Shown here piece by piece: positions 20,688 to 30,731 of a stretch of 64,000 nucleotides of DNA (the first letter of the stretch is position 1; the number at the start of each line of letters is the position of its first letter). The translations under genes and the position numbers were made by a program. Source of the stretch: Pseudomonas sp. FP453 (lineage in GTDB: Bacteria > Pseudomonadota > Gammaproteobacteria > Pseudomonadales > Pseudomonadaceae); the NCBI RefSeq assembly GCF_030687495.1, contig NZ_CP117435.1, positions 868,001 through 932,000 of the forward strand, in the 5' to 3' direction. The notes under the pieces were generated by a model, which made no database searches, was not told where the DNA came from, and saw only the letters and a list, made by a program, of their open reading frames with translations.

Positions 20688-21644
20688 TTAGATCGCATTA
20701 CGCAGGCTGAGGTTTTCCGGGTGCGGTTGCAGGTAGGCCTGCTGCGCGATGTAGCGGTCCGGGTGTTGGCGAAAGTGATGCTTGAGCAAGGTCAAGGGCA
20801 CCACCAGCGGCACGATGCCGTGGCGGTATTGGCCGATGACGGTTTGCATTTCCTGCTTGTCGTCGGCGCTGATGGCCTGTTTGAGATGGCCGCTGATGTG
20901 TTGCAGCACGTTGGTGTGGGTGCCACGGGTGGCGCACTGGGTGAGGCCGGTCATCAGGTCGCTGAAGTAGCAGTCGGCCAGTTCCTCCAGGTTGACGTCC
21001 TTGCCCATGCTGCCCAGCAAGTGGCCGAGGCGCTTGTAGTGCGCCGGGCTGTGGGCCATCAGCAAGTATTTGTAGCGCGAGTGAAAGGCCAGCAGGCGGT
21101 GGCGGCTCAGGCCGTCGGCGAGCAGTTGCTGCCAGCTGGCGTAGACAAACACGCGGGTCAGGAAGTTTTCCCGCAGCACCGGGTCATTCAGCCGACCGTC
21201 TTCTTCCACCGGCAGGTTGGGGTGCTGCGCGCAAAAGGCTTGGGCGTAGATGCCGCGCCCGCCACCGTCCACCGGCGTGCCATTGGCGCGGTACACCTTG
21301 ACCCGTTCCAGGCCGCAGGACGGCGACTTCTGCATGAAGATGTAGCCGCACAGGTCGGTGTGTTGCCCGGCCATCTGCAGGCCGTAGTCGTGCAGGGGCT
21401 CGGTTACGTTCAGCTCGCTGTGTACGGTGCCGACGGCTTGCGGGTGGGCAGGGTCGCCCACCAGGCGGATCGGCTCGCGGGGAATGCCCAGGCCGATGGC
21501 GACTTCGGGGCACAGCGGCACAAAGTCGAAATAGTCGGCGAGGGTTTGGCTGCACAGCAGGGATTGTTTGTGCCCGCCGTTGAAGCGCACGTTCTCGCCG
21601 AGCAGGCAGGCGCTGATGGCGATCTTCGGTTTGGTGCTGGACAT
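20688..21644 (-). CDS. DUF523-DUF1722 fusion protein (TudS/YbgA-like)
   Basis: Protein of 318 residues with two domains. The N-terminal DUF523 (about 1-150, ISACLLGENVRFNGGHK and the FMQKSPSCG motif) belongs to a family whose members include thiouracil desulfurases with an Fe-S cluster. The C-terminal DUF1722/YbgA domain (about 190-310) has YKYLLMAHSPAHYKRLGHLLG. YbgA-type genes often neighbour photolyase genes. It is the first gene of the operon, three bases before the MerR gene, with a leader of about 50 bases behind the TGTACA-flanked promoter. Its biochemical role in the cluster is unknown. Confidence 0.88.
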   Translation of the reverse strand: MSSTKPKIAISACLLGENVRFNGGHKQSLLCSQTLADYFDFVPLCPEVAIGLGIPREPIRLVGDPAHPQAVGTVHSELNVTEPLHDYGLQMAGQHTDLCGYIFMQKSPSCGLERVKVYRANGTPVDGGGRGIYAQAFCAQHPNLPVEEDGRLNDPVLRENFLTRVFVYASWQQLLADGLSRHRLLAFHSRYKYLLMAHSPAHYKRLGHLLGSMGKDVNLEELADCYFSDLMTGLTQCATRGTHTNVLQHISGHLKQAISADDKQEMQTVIGQYRHGIVPLVVPLTLLKHHFRQHPDRYIAQQAYLQPHPENLSLRNAI

Positions 21645-21666
21645 AGGCGAACCCCGAGAAGATTCC

Positions 21667-21740
21667 TGTACAAGATAGTTATCTTGTACAACTAAATCTC
21701 ATCATAGGTTCGATGCTGTACAAGTCAAATTATTTGTACA
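21667..21740 (-). promoter_or_regulatory. Promoter with two TGTACA site pairs (probable LitR-type operators)
   Basis: Four perfect TGTACA hexamers start at 21667, 21685, 21717 and 21735, that is two pairs each with an 18-base period. The first pair forms a 24-base palindrome, TGTACAAGATA-GT-TATCTTGTACA. On the minus strand a sigma70-like promoter reads TTGACT (21723-21728), 16-base spacer, TATGAT (21701-21706); one hexamer lies in the spacer, one upstream of -35, and two lie around or after the start point. TGTACA is the half-site known for CarH/LitR regulators. It serves the operon starting at 21644. Confidence 0.75.
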
Positions 21741-21755
21741 AGTTTTGCCGTTGGG

Positions 21756-23028
<1,273 letters not shown>

Positions 23029-23166
23029 GTTTTGGCGTACCTGTTCTATGCGGTGTGACCTATGGTTAAAGCTGAGGCTTAAGCCAACGTTACGCCCGAT
23101 CACAAATGATCCCTGCCTATAAAATAGACCAGTGATCGGCAGCGAACGTTACATGAGGAGCGTCCC

Positions 23167-24066
23167 ATGCATATTTTGCTGACCGGCGGTACCGGCTTGA
23201 TCGGCCGCCAACTCTGCCAACACTGGCTCTCCCAGGGGCATCGCCTGACCGTGTGGAGCCGCCACCCGGAACAAGTCGCCAAGGTCTGCGGCGCCCAGGT
23301 GTCGGGAGTCGGCCGCCTACAACAGGTTATCGGCCCGGTGGACGCGGTCATTAACCTCGCCGGCGCGCCCATTGCCGACCGTCCGTGGACCCACAAGCGC
23401 AAGGCGTTGTTGTGGAGCAGCCGCATTAGCCTGACCGAAACCCTGCTGGCGTGGCTGGAAAGCCTGGCGCAAAAACCGGCGGTGCTGATCTCCGGTTCCG
23501 CCGTGGGCTGGTACGGCGACGGTGGTGAGCGCGAATTGACCGAAGCCAGCGGCCCGGTACAGGACGACTTTCCCAGCCAGCTGTGCGTCGCCTGGGAAGA
23601 AACCGCCCAGCGCGCCGAGGCCTTGGGGCTGCGTGTGGTGCTGGTGCGCACGGGCCTGGTGCTGGCGGCCGAGGGCGGCTTTTTGTCGCGCCTGTTGCTG
23701 CCGTTCAAGCTGGCGCTGGGCGGGCCGATCGGCAAGGGTCGGCAGTGGATGCCGTGGGTGCATATCAAGGATCAAATCGGCCTGATTGATTTTCTTCTGC
23801 ACAACCCACAGGCCAGCGGTCCTTATAATGCGTGCGCGCCACACCCGGTGCGCAACCGCGAGTTTGCCAGGACGTTGGGCCAGGTGCTGCACCGCCCGGC
23901 GTTCATGCCCATGCCGGCGTTTGCGTTGAAGGTCGGGTTGGGCGAGTTGTCCGGGTTGCTGTTGGGCGGGCAGAAGGCCGTCCCCGAACGGCTGCTGGCG
24001 GCCGGTTACCCTTTTCAGTTCACAGAGTTGCGTGCGGCCCTGGACGACTTGTCCAGCCGCCTCTAG
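23167..24066 (+). CDS. TIGR01777-family NAD-dependent epimerase
   Basis: Extended-SDR-like protein of 299 residues with the cofactor loop [12 protein letters not shown] at the N-terminus, [21 protein letters not shown] and the DUF1731-type C-terminal segment ([17 protein letters not shown]). The substrate is unknown; relatives are annotated as sugar-nucleotide epimerases (YfcH). A clear GAGGAG ribosome binding site precedes the ATG. hemH follows after 14 bases, so they are probably co-transcribed from a promoter containing TATAAAAT near 23118. Confidence 0.92.
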   Translation: MHILLTGGTGLIGRQLCQHWLSQGHRLTVWSRHPEQVAKVCGAQVSGVGRLQQVIGPVDAVINLAGAPIADRPWTHKRKALLWSSRISLTETLLAWLESLAQKPAVLISGSAVGWYGDGGERELTEASGPVQDDFPSQLCVAWEETAQRAEALGLRVVLVRTGLVLAAEGGFLSRLLLPFKLALGGPIGKGRQWMPWVHIKDQIGLIDFLLHNPQASGPYNACAPHPVRNREFARTLGQVLHRPAFMPMPAFALKVGLGELSGLLLGGQKAVPERLLAAGYPFQFTELRAALDDLSSRL

Positions 24067-24080
24067 CCATAGGATGTTGC

Positions 24081-25103
24081 ATGACGGATCACGCGTTGTT
24101 ACTGGTCAACCTGGGTTCACCGGCGTCCACTTCGGTGGCCGATGTGCGCAGCTACCTCAATCAGTTCCTGATGGACCCTTATGTGATCGACCTGCCGTGG
24201 CCGGTGCGGCGCTTGCTGGTGTCGCTGATCCTGATCAAGCGCCCCGAGCAGTCGGCCCACGCCTACGCTTCGATCTGGTGGGAGGAGGGCTCGCCGCTGG
24301 TGGTGCTCAGCCGCCGCCTGCAACAACAGATGACTGCGCAGTGGAGCCACGGGCCGGTGGAATTGGCGATGCGCTACGGCGAGCCGTCGATTGAAACAGT
24401 GCTGACCCGTCTCGCCAGTCAGGGCATCCGCAAGGTCACCCTCGCGCCGCTGTACCCGCAGTTTGCCGACAGCACCGTGACCACGGTGGTGGAAGAAGCC
24501 CGCCGTGTGCTGCGTGAGAAAAAGCTCGACCTGCCGTTGGCGATCCTGCAACCCTTCTACGACCAACCGGAATACCTCGACGCCCTGGTGGCCAGCGCCA
24601 AGCCGCATTTGCAGCAGGATTACGATCACCTGCTGTTCAGCTTCCACGGCTTGCCGGAGCGGCACCTGCAAAAACTCAACCCTGGCCACACCTTCGACGG
24701 TGCCACCGATTGCTGCGCGAACGCCCCGGCACAAGTGCGTGCCACCTGTTATCGCGGGCAATGTTTCAGCGTGGCGCGGGATTTTGCCGCGCGCATGGGC
24801 TTGCCGGAAGATAAATGGTCGGTGGCCTTCCAATCGCGCCTGGGCCGGGCGAAGTGGATCGAACCCTACACCGAAGCCCGCCTGGAAACCCTGGCCCAGC
24901 AAGGCGTGAAAAAGCTGCTGGTGATGTGCCCGGCGTTTGTCGCCGATTGCATCGAGACGCTGGAGGAGATTGGTGATCGCGGGCTGGAGCAGTTCCGCGA
25001 GGCGGGGGGCGAGGAGTTGGTGCTGGTGCCGTGCCTGAATGATGATCCGCAGTGGGCGAAGGCGTTGAATGCCTTGTGTGAAAAAGCACCCGGGTCGCTA
25101 TAG
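24081..25103 (+). CDS. hemH: Ferrochelatase
   Basis: Terminal enzyme of heme synthesis; it inserts Fe(II) into protoporphyrin IX. The protein has 340 residues from ATG 24081 ([14 protein letters not shown]), the standard N-terminus; the longer upstream frame is an overlap with the epimerase gene. The catalytic His is in [11 protein letters not shown] and the conserved Glu in the C-terminal LEEIGDRG. A cluster of Cys ([17 protein letters not shown]) is present, as in other Pseudomonas ferrochelatases. Its gene follows a light-response cluster, which is noteworthy because porphyrins are photosensitisers. Confidence 0.96.
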   Translation: MTDHALLLVNLGSPASTSVADVRSYLNQFLMDPYVIDLPWPVRRLLVSLILIKRPEQSAHAYASIWWEEGSPLVVLSRRLQQQMTAQWSHGPVELAMRYGEPSIETVLTRLASQGIRKVTLAPLYPQFADSTVTTVVEEARRVLREKKLDLPLAILQPFYDQPEYLDALVASAKPHLQQDYDHLLFSFHGLPERHLQKLNPGHTFDGATDCCANAPAQVRATCYRGQCFSVARDFAARMGLPEDKWSVAFQSRLGRAKWIEPYTEARLETLAQQGVKKLLVMCPAFVADCIETLEEIGDRGLEQFREAGGEELVLVPCLNDDPQWAKALNALCEKAPGSL

Positions 25104-25125
25104 CTGAAGCCAGTGAAGATCAACA

Positions 25126-25215
25126 TGTGGGAGCGGGCTTGCCCGCGATGGGGGCGTGTCAGCCGCTAGATGTGTTGGCTGATACACCGCTATCGCGGGC
25201 AAGCCCGCTCCCACA
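25126..25215. repeat. REP doublet (REPIN-like)
   Basis: A near-perfect inverted pair, TGTGGGAGCGGGCTTGCCCG on the left and its complement on the right, with a variable centre of about 40 bases. It occupies the convergent gap between hemH and the TonB-dependent receptor gene and may also serve as a transcript end for both. Confidence 0.9.
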
Positions 25216-25243
25216 TTGGTCCTCCTATATTTGTTGATCGGGT

Positions 25244-27340
25244 TTACAGGTTGAGGGTCAGGCTGACGGTGAGGTTGCGTGGTTCGCCCGGGTTGACCCA
25301 ATAGTTGCTGTAGGACCGCTCGTAGTACTTCTCATCAAACAGGTTGTTGAGATTCAAGCCGACCGTCACGTTCTCCGTAGCCTTGTAATGCGCGAGCAAA
25401 TCCACGGTGTGATACGCCGGCAGCTCAAAGCTTGTGCCCGCCTCACCGGAACGATCCCCCACATAAGTAAACGCCGCCCCCACGTCTGACCCGCGCAACG
25501 CGCCATCCTGGAACTCATACACCCCCAACAGACTGCCACTGCGCTTGGCCACGCCAAGGATGCGGCTGCCGGCGGGAATGGCTTTATCGCCCTTGGTCAC
25601 TTCGGCATCGATGTAGGCAAACGCCCCAATCACCCGTACGGCATCCGTCACTTGCCCGGTCAGTTGCAGGTCAAAACCCTGGCTGCGGGCCTTGCCCATG
25701 GCGCGGTTGAGGTTGGTGGCCGGGTCGAGGGTGAGCACGTTTTCCTTCTCGATATGGAACGCGGCGAGGGTGGTGCTGAGGCGGTCGTCGAACAGCTCGC
25801 TCTTGATCCCCACTTCGTAGCCCACGCCTTCTTCCGGCTTGAAGCCTTTGTTGTTGGCGTCCAGCCCGCTGTTGGGTTTGAACGAGGTGGAGGCGTTGGC
25901 GAACACGCCGACTTGCGGCGTGAGCTGGTAGAGCAGGCCGGCGCGCTGGGTGAGGGCGTCGTGGGTTTGCTGGGTCGGCGGGGTGTTGCCGATGTAGTTG
26001 TCGATGCGTTGTTCGAAATGCTCGAAGCGCGCCCCGAGCATGCCGCGCAGGCGGTCGGTGAAGACGATCTGGTCTTGCAGGTTCAGCGCGTGGCTTTTGG
26101 TCTGCTCGAAGAAGTCGGTGCCGCCGCGCGCGCCATTGGGTTTGGCCTGGCCGTAGACCGGGTTGTAGAGGTCGATGGCGTAGGGGCTGCCGGCAATCGC
26201 CGTCACGCGTTCTTTCTTGCGGTAGTCCTCGTATTCCGTGCCCACCAGCAATTCATGCTGCCAGCTGCCAATGTCGAACAGGCCGCGCAGTTCCAGCTGG
26301 GTGATGCTGTCGTGCCAACCCATGGAGCGTTCGCGGTAGCGGCGGTTGAGGGTGTGGCCGTCGGCGTTCAGCGCACGGTTTTCCGAGGCGTCGCCCCACA
26401 GGCTGCCTTGCTTGTAGTGGCTGGCCAGGCGCAGGCTCCAGGCATCGTTGAGGTGATGTTCGAGGGCGGCCTGGAGGCGGTTGTTGTGGTTGTCGATATC
26501 GCCGTCGTTGGGCTCGCCGAGGAAGGTCGAGCGCGATACGCCGGGGGCGGCGACGATGCCACGGTCGAAAGTGGAGCTGTGGCGCACGAATTCGCTTTCG
26601 ACGAGCAGGGTGGTGTCCGGGTCCAGTTGCCAACTGAACGACGGCGCGACGAACACCCGTTTGCTCTGCACGTGATCGCGGAAGCTGTGGTTGTCTTCCA
26701 CCGCCAGGTTGACCCGCGACAGCACGTGGCCTTCGCTGTCCAGCGGGGTGTTGACGTCGAGGGCGGTGCGATAGCGGTCCCAACTGCCGGCGCTGGTTTG
26801 CAGGGTGGTGAAGGCCTCGGGCTGGGGCTTCTTGGTGACGATATTCACCGTGCCGCCAGGATCGCCACGCCCGTACAGGCTGGCGGCGGGGCCCTTGAGC
26901 ACTTCGATGCGCTCGATATTGGCCGCGTCCGGGGTGCTCGGGTAGCCACGGTTGGCGCTGAAGCCGTCCTGGTAGAACTCGGACGTGGTGAAGCCGCGCA
27001 CGCTGTATTCGTAGAGCGTCAGGCCGCCGAAGTTGTTTTGCTTGGACACGCCGCCGGCAAACTCCAGGGCGCGCTCGACGCTGGTGCTGCCCAGGTCCTT
27101 GAGCACCGTGGCGGGAATCACGCTGATGGATTGTGGGATGTCGCGTAGCGCCGTGTCGGTTTTGGTCGCGCTGGCCGAACGGGTGGCGCGGTAGCCTTTG
27201 ACCGGGCTGGTGGCAGACTCGTAGGCGTCGCTGGTGACGCTGATGGTGTCGAGTTCCAGGGTGTTGTCTTCGGCGAAAGCGGGATCAAGCAGCAAACCCA
27301 AGGCCAGGCCAGCCAGGGGAGCGATTCTTCGAGACGGCAT
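25244..27340 (-). CDS. TonB-dependent siderophore receptor
   Basis: Outer-membrane gated channel of 698 residues for a ferric siderophore. The signal peptide ends near residue 23 (DPAFA). The plug domain follows, with DIPQSISVIPATVL, RGFTTSEFYQDG and VLKGPAASLYGRGDPGGTVN. The beta-barrel ends NLNNLFDEKYYERSYSNYWV. No N-terminal STN signalling domain is present, so it should not signal to an ECF sigma factor. The closest recognisable type is the ferrichrome/ferrioxamine receptor group, but the ligand is not certain. ATG 27340 is used. A Fur box lies just upstream, so iron repression is expected. Confidence 0.93.
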   Translation of the reverse strand: MPSRRIAPLAGLALGLLLDPAFAEDNTLELDTISVTSDAYESATSPVKGYRATRSASATKTDTALRDIPQSISVIPATVLKDLGSTSVERALEFAGGVSKQNNFGGLTLYEYSVRGFTTSEFYQDGFSANRGYPSTPDAANIERIEVLKGPAASLYGRGDPGGTVNIVTKKPQPEAFTTLQTSAGSWDRYRTALDVNTPLDSEGHVLSRVNLAVEDNHSFRDHVQSKRVFVAPSFSWQLDPDTTLLVESEFVRHSSTFDRGIVAAPGVSRSTFLGEPNDGDIDNHNNRLQAALEHHLNDAWSLRLASHYKQGSLWGDASENRALNADGHTLNRRYRERSMGWHDSITQLELRGLFDIGSWQHELLVGTEYEDYRKKERVTAIAGSPYAIDLYNPVYGQAKPNGARGGTDFFEQTKSHALNLQDQIVFTDRLRGMLGARFEHFEQRIDNYIGNTPPTQQTHDALTQRAGLLYQLTPQVGVFANASTSFKPNSGLDANNKGFKPEEGVGYEVGIKSELFDDRLSTTLAAFHIEKENVLTLDPATNLNRAMGKARSQGFDLQLTGQVTDAVRVIGAFAYIDAEVTKGDKAIPAGSRILGVAKRSGSLLGVYEFQDGALRGSDVGAAFTYVGDRSGEAGTSFELPAYHTVDLLAHYKATENVTVGLNLNNLFDEKYYERSYSNYWVNPGEPRNLTVSLTLNL

Positions 27341-27381
27341 GATAGAGCGTTCCAATGTCGGTATTGAAACAATATAACATG

Positions 27382-27400
27382 CCTAATGAGAATGACTCGC
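27382..27400 (-). promoter_or_regulatory. Probable Fur box
   Basis: The 19 bases match the GATAATGATAATCATTATC consensus at 12 positions by eye, with the core TAATGA-AAT. The site is about 42 bases upstream of the start of the siderophore receptor gene, a usual distance for Fur repression. Confidence 0.65.
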
Positions 27401-27452
27401 TATGAATTATGCGCTTACAGGTGCCTGCGAACAGGCACCTGGGCGAGGGCGC

Positions 27453-28607
27453 TTATTCCTCTTCTTTCACCGGCGCCGGCGGTGGGCGCAGGCCGATTTC
27501 CGCTGACAACTTGATCTCTTTGCCATTGCGCATCACCAGGATCGTCACTTTGTCGGTCGGTTTGATCCGTGCCACCTGGTTCATCGACTTGCGGCCATCG
27601 CCAGCCGGTTCGCCGTCGATGCTGAGGATCACGTCGCCCAGTTGCAGGCCGGCTTTCTGCGCCGGGCCGTCACGGAAGATCCCGGCGACCACGATGCCCG
27701 GGCGCCCAGTCAGGCCAAACGACTCGGCCAAGTCCTTGGTCAGCGGCTGCACTTCAATGCCCAGCCATCCGCGAATCACCTGGCCGTGCTCGATGATCGA
27801 CTTCATCACTTCCGTCGCCAGCTTTACGGGGATCGCAAAACCGATGCCCTGGGAGCCGCCGGACTTGGAGAAAATCGCCGTGTTGATACCGGTCAGGTTG
27901 CCATTCGCATCCACCAGCGCGCCACCGGAGTTGCCGGGGTTGATCGCGGCGTCGGTCTGGATGAAGTCTTCGTAGCTGTTCAGGCCGAGCTGGTTACGCC
28001 CGGTGGCGCTGATGATGCCCATGGTCACCGTCTGGCCGACGCCGAACGGGTTGCCGATGGCCAGCGCCACATCGCCCACGCGCAGGCCGTCGGAGCGGCC
28101 GAGGGTGATGGAGGGCAGGCTTTTCAGGTCGATCTTGAGCACCGCAAGGTCGGTTTCCGGGTCGCTGCCGACCACGCGGGCCAGGGTTTCGCGGCCGTCA
28201 CGCAAGGCCACCACGATCTGGTCGGCGCCGGTGGTCACGTGGTTGTTGGTGAGGATGTAGCCTTCCGGGCTCATGATCACGCCCGAACCCAGGCTCGACT
28301 CCATGCGCCGCTGCTTGGGCCCGTTGTCGCCGAAGTAGCGACGAAACTGCGGGTCTTCAAACAACGGGTGCGCCGGTTTGTTGATGACCTTGGTGGTGTA
28401 CAGGTTGACCACGGCCGGCGCGGCGATGACCACCGCGTCAGCATAGGTCACCGGGCCTTGCACCACCGCGTTGGTCTGCGGTGCCTGCTGCATGTTTACG
28501 TCCAGGCTGGGCAAGCCAACCCACTGGGGATAACGCTGAATGATCAGCATCGCGATCAGCACGCCAGCCAACAATGGCCATCCAAAAAAACGCAGTGCCT
28601 TGAGCAT
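27453..28607 (-). CDS. algW: Periplasmic serine protease AlgW (DegS-like)
   Basis: Inner-membrane-anchored periplasmic protease of 384 residues that, in Pseudomonas, starts cleavage of the anti-sigma factor MucA in response to envelope stress. One N-terminal membrane anchor (residues 7-24) is followed by the trypsin-like domain with His in LTNNHVTTG, Asp in ETDLAVLK and Ser in NPGNSGGALV. A single PDZ domain (about 275-370, RGWLGIEVQPL to LVMRNGKEI) completes it; one PDZ domain rather than two fits DegS/AlgW, not DegP. The true ATG is at 28607; the codon before is TTG. Confidence 0.94.
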   Translation of the reverse strand: MLKALRFFGWPLLAGVLIAMLIIQRYPQWVGLPSLDVNMQQAPQTNAVVQGPVTYADAVVIAAPAVVNLYTTKVINKPAHPLFEDPQFRRYFGDNGPKQRRMESSLGSGVIMSPEGYILTNNHVTTGADQIVVALRDGRETLARVVGSDPETDLAVLKIDLKSLPSITLGRSDGLRVGDVALAIGNPFGVGQTVTMGIISATGRNQLGLNSYEDFIQTDAAINPGNSGGALVDANGNLTGINTAIFSKSGGSQGIGFAIPVKLATEVMKSIIEHGQVIRGWLGIEVQPLTKDLAESFGLTGRPGIVVAGIFRDGPAQKAGLQLGDVILSIDGEPAGDGRKSMNQVARIKPTDKVTILVMRNGKEIKLSAEIGLRPPPAPVKEEE

Positions 28608-28709
28608 CAAGTAAGTCCTGACAGGTTGCAGGGGGCGGGAGAGCGCCCATAATGTCGCGCATTATACGAGGCTGTGAGTGCCTTCGAACGGGATATTTAG
28701 GAGTCTTTT

Positions 28710-29468
28710 ATGGCCGTTGCCCTGAGCACATTAGTCGATGAAGCTGACCGCTACCTGAACAGCTCGAAAATCGCCGATTACTGCCCCAATGGCCTGCAAG
28801 TGGAGGGGCGCCCGCAGGTAATGCGCATCGTCAGCGGCGTGACCGCCAGCCAGGCCCTGCTGGACGCGGCCGTCGAAGCCGGGGCTGATTTGGTGCTGGT
28901 GCACCACGGTTATTTCTGGAAAGGCGAAAACCCCTGCATCACCGGCATGAAGCAGCGCCGCCTGAAAACCCTGCTCAAGCACGACATCAGCCTGCTGGCC
29001 TACCACCTGCCGCTGGACCTGCACCCTGATGTCGGCAACAACGTGCAGCTGGCGCGCCAGTTGGACATCACCGTCGAAGGTCCGCTGGACCCCAATGATG
29101 CGAAGATCGTCGGCCTGGTCGGCTCCCTTGCCGAGCCGCTGTCGCCACGGGATTTTGCCCGCCGTGTGCAGGAAGTCATGGGGCGTGAGCCGTTGCTGAT
29201 CGAAGGCAGTGAGATGATCCGGCGCGTGGGATGGTGTACCGGTGGTGGTCAGGGTTACATCGACCATGGGATTGCGGCGGGTGTGGATCTGTTCCTCAGC
29301 GGCGAAGCGTCCGAGCAGACCTTTCACAGTGCGCGGGAAAATGACATCAGCTTTATTGCCGCCGGCCATCACGCCACCGAGCGTTATGGCGTGCAGGCGC
29401 TGGGGGATTACCTGGCGCGGCGGTTTGCGCTGGAGCATCTGTTCATCGACTGTCCGAACCCTATTTAA
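28710..29468 (+). CDS. Nif3-like dinuclear metal-centre protein
   Basis: Protein of 252 residues of the NIF3/YbgI (DUF34) family, which forms a hexameric toroid with a two-metal site; related proteins are described as GTP cyclohydrolase I type 2 homologues but the activity is unsettled. Metal-binding residues are in LVHHGYFWKG (two His, about residue 65), LPLDLHPDVGN and the C-terminal AGHHATERYGVQAL with Glu. It starts after a TAGGAG ribosome binding site, divergent from algW with about 100 bases between. Confidence 0.94.
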   Translation: MAVALSTLVDEADRYLNSSKIADYCPNGLQVEGRPQVMRIVSGVTASQALLDAAVEAGADLVLVHHGYFWKGENPCITGMKQRRLKTLLKHDISLLAYHLPLDLHPDVGNNVQLARQLDITVEGPLDPNDAKIVGLVGSLAEPLSPRDFARRVQEVMGREPLLIEGSEMIRRVGWCTGGGQGYIDHGIAAGVDLFLSGEASEQTFHSARENDISFIAAGHHATERYGVQALGDYLARRFALEHLFIDCPNPI

Positions 29469-29487
29469 CGGGCACCGCTGTACAAAA

Positions 29488-29654
29488 TGTGGGAGCTGGC
29501 TTGTCGGGTCGCCGCATCGCTGCGATGCAGACACCTCGGTCTGTCTGATAAACCGAGGCGATGCTATCGCAGGCAAGCCAGCTCCCACACAAGCCAGCTC
29601 CCACACAAGCCAGCTCCCACACAAGCCAGCTCCCACACAAGCCAGCTCCCACAC
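29488..29654. repeat. REP doublet extended by a 16-bp tandem array
   Basis: A REP doublet (TGTGGGAGCTGGCTTG at 29488; inverted copy near 29570) with an unusual right arm: the unit AAGCCAGCTCCCACAC is repeated five times perfectly in tandem from 29575 to 29654. The rest of the 336-base gap between the nif3-like gene and cysD (to 29804) shows no gene and presumably holds the cysD promoter. Confidence 0.9.
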
Positions 29655-29804
29655 TTGACCGCGCGTCACCCCCAAACTCAGGGGCATATTCATATACCGT
29701 TTCGATCTAGCCAGCTCCCTGATTAGAAGAAGGTGCTGTGCTAGCATGCCCCGCTCGAACACGGCCCGCTGGCCGTCCATAAGATCGTTTTTCCGTGAGT
29801 AACC

Positions 29805-30722
29805 ATGGTCGACAAACTGACGCATCTGAAACAGCTGGAGGCGGAAAGCATCCACATCATCCGCGAGGTCGCCGCCGAGTTCGATAACCCGGTGATGCTC
29901 TACTCGATCGGTAAAGACTCCGCCGTGATGCTGCACCTGGCACGCAAGGCATTCTTTCCGGGCAAGCTGCCGTTCCCGGTGATGCACGTGGACACCCAGT
30001 GGAAATTCCAGGAGATGTACAAGTTCCGCGACAAGATGGTCGAAGAACTGGGCCTGGACCTGATCACCCACGTCAACCCGGATGGCGTGGCGCAGGGCAT
30101 CAACCCGTTCACCCACGGCAGCGCCAAGCACACCGACATCATGAAGACCGAGGGCCTCAAGCAAGCCCTGGACCAGCATGGTTTCGACGCCGCCTTCGGC
30201 GGTGCCCGTCGCGATGAAGAGAAATCCCGCGCCAAAGAGCGCGTGTACTCGTTCCGCGACAGCAAACACCGCTGGGACCCGAAGAACCAGCGCCCGGAGC
30301 TGTGGAACGTCTACAACGGCAACGTCAACAAGGGCGAGTCGATCCGTGTGTTCCCGTTGTCCAACTGGACCGAGCTGGACATCTGGCAGTACATCTACCT
30401 CGAAGGCATCCCGATCGTGCCGCTGTACTTCGCCGCCGAACGTGAAGTGATCGAGAAGAACGGCACGTTGATCATGATCGACGACGACCGCATCCTCGAG
30501 CACTTGTCCGACGAAGACAAAGCCCGCATCGTCAAAAAGAAAGTACGTTTCCGTACCCTTGGCTGCTACCCGTTGACGGGCGCGGTGGAGTCCGAAGCCG
30601 AGACGCTGACGGACATCATTCAGGAAATGCTCCTGACGCGAACTTCCGAGCGCCAGGGCCGTGTCATCGATCACGATGGTGCAGGCTCGATGGAAGATAA
30701 AAAACGTCAAGGCTATTTCTAA
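29805..30722 (+). CDS. cysD: Sulfate adenylyltransferase subunit 2
   Basis: Small catalytic subunit of ATP sulfurylase, which makes adenosine phosphosulfate from ATP and sulfate. The 305 residues have the PP-loop-like motif [18 protein letters not shown] (about residue 35) and the family segments [15 protein letters not shown] and [15 protein letters not shown]. It acts as a complex with the CysN GTPase, encoded nine bases downstream, so the two form one cys operon. The ATG at 29805 gives the usual [12 protein letters not shown]. Confidence 0.97.
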   Translation: MVDKLTHLKQLEAESIHIIREVAAEFDNPVMLYSIGKDSAVMLHLARKAFFPGKLPFPVMHVDTQWKFQEMYKFRDKMVEELGLDLITHVNPDGVAQGINPFTHGSAKHTDIMKTEGLKQALDQHGFDAAFGGARRDEEKSRAKERVYSFRDSKHRWDPKNQRPELWNVYNGNVNKGESIRVFPLSNWTELDIWQYIYLEGIPIVPLYFAAEREVIEKNGTLIMIDDDRILEHLSDEDKARIVKKKVRFRTLGCYPLTGAVESEAETLTDIIQEMLLTRTSERQGRVIDHDGAGSMEDKKRQGYF

Positions 30723-30731
30723 GGGGCTGTC

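Noticed and set aside
29575..29654. Possible CRISPR array (regular repeats)
   Set aside because: The 16-base units are directly adjacent with no spacers and match the REP arm, so this is a tandem repeat, not CRISPR.
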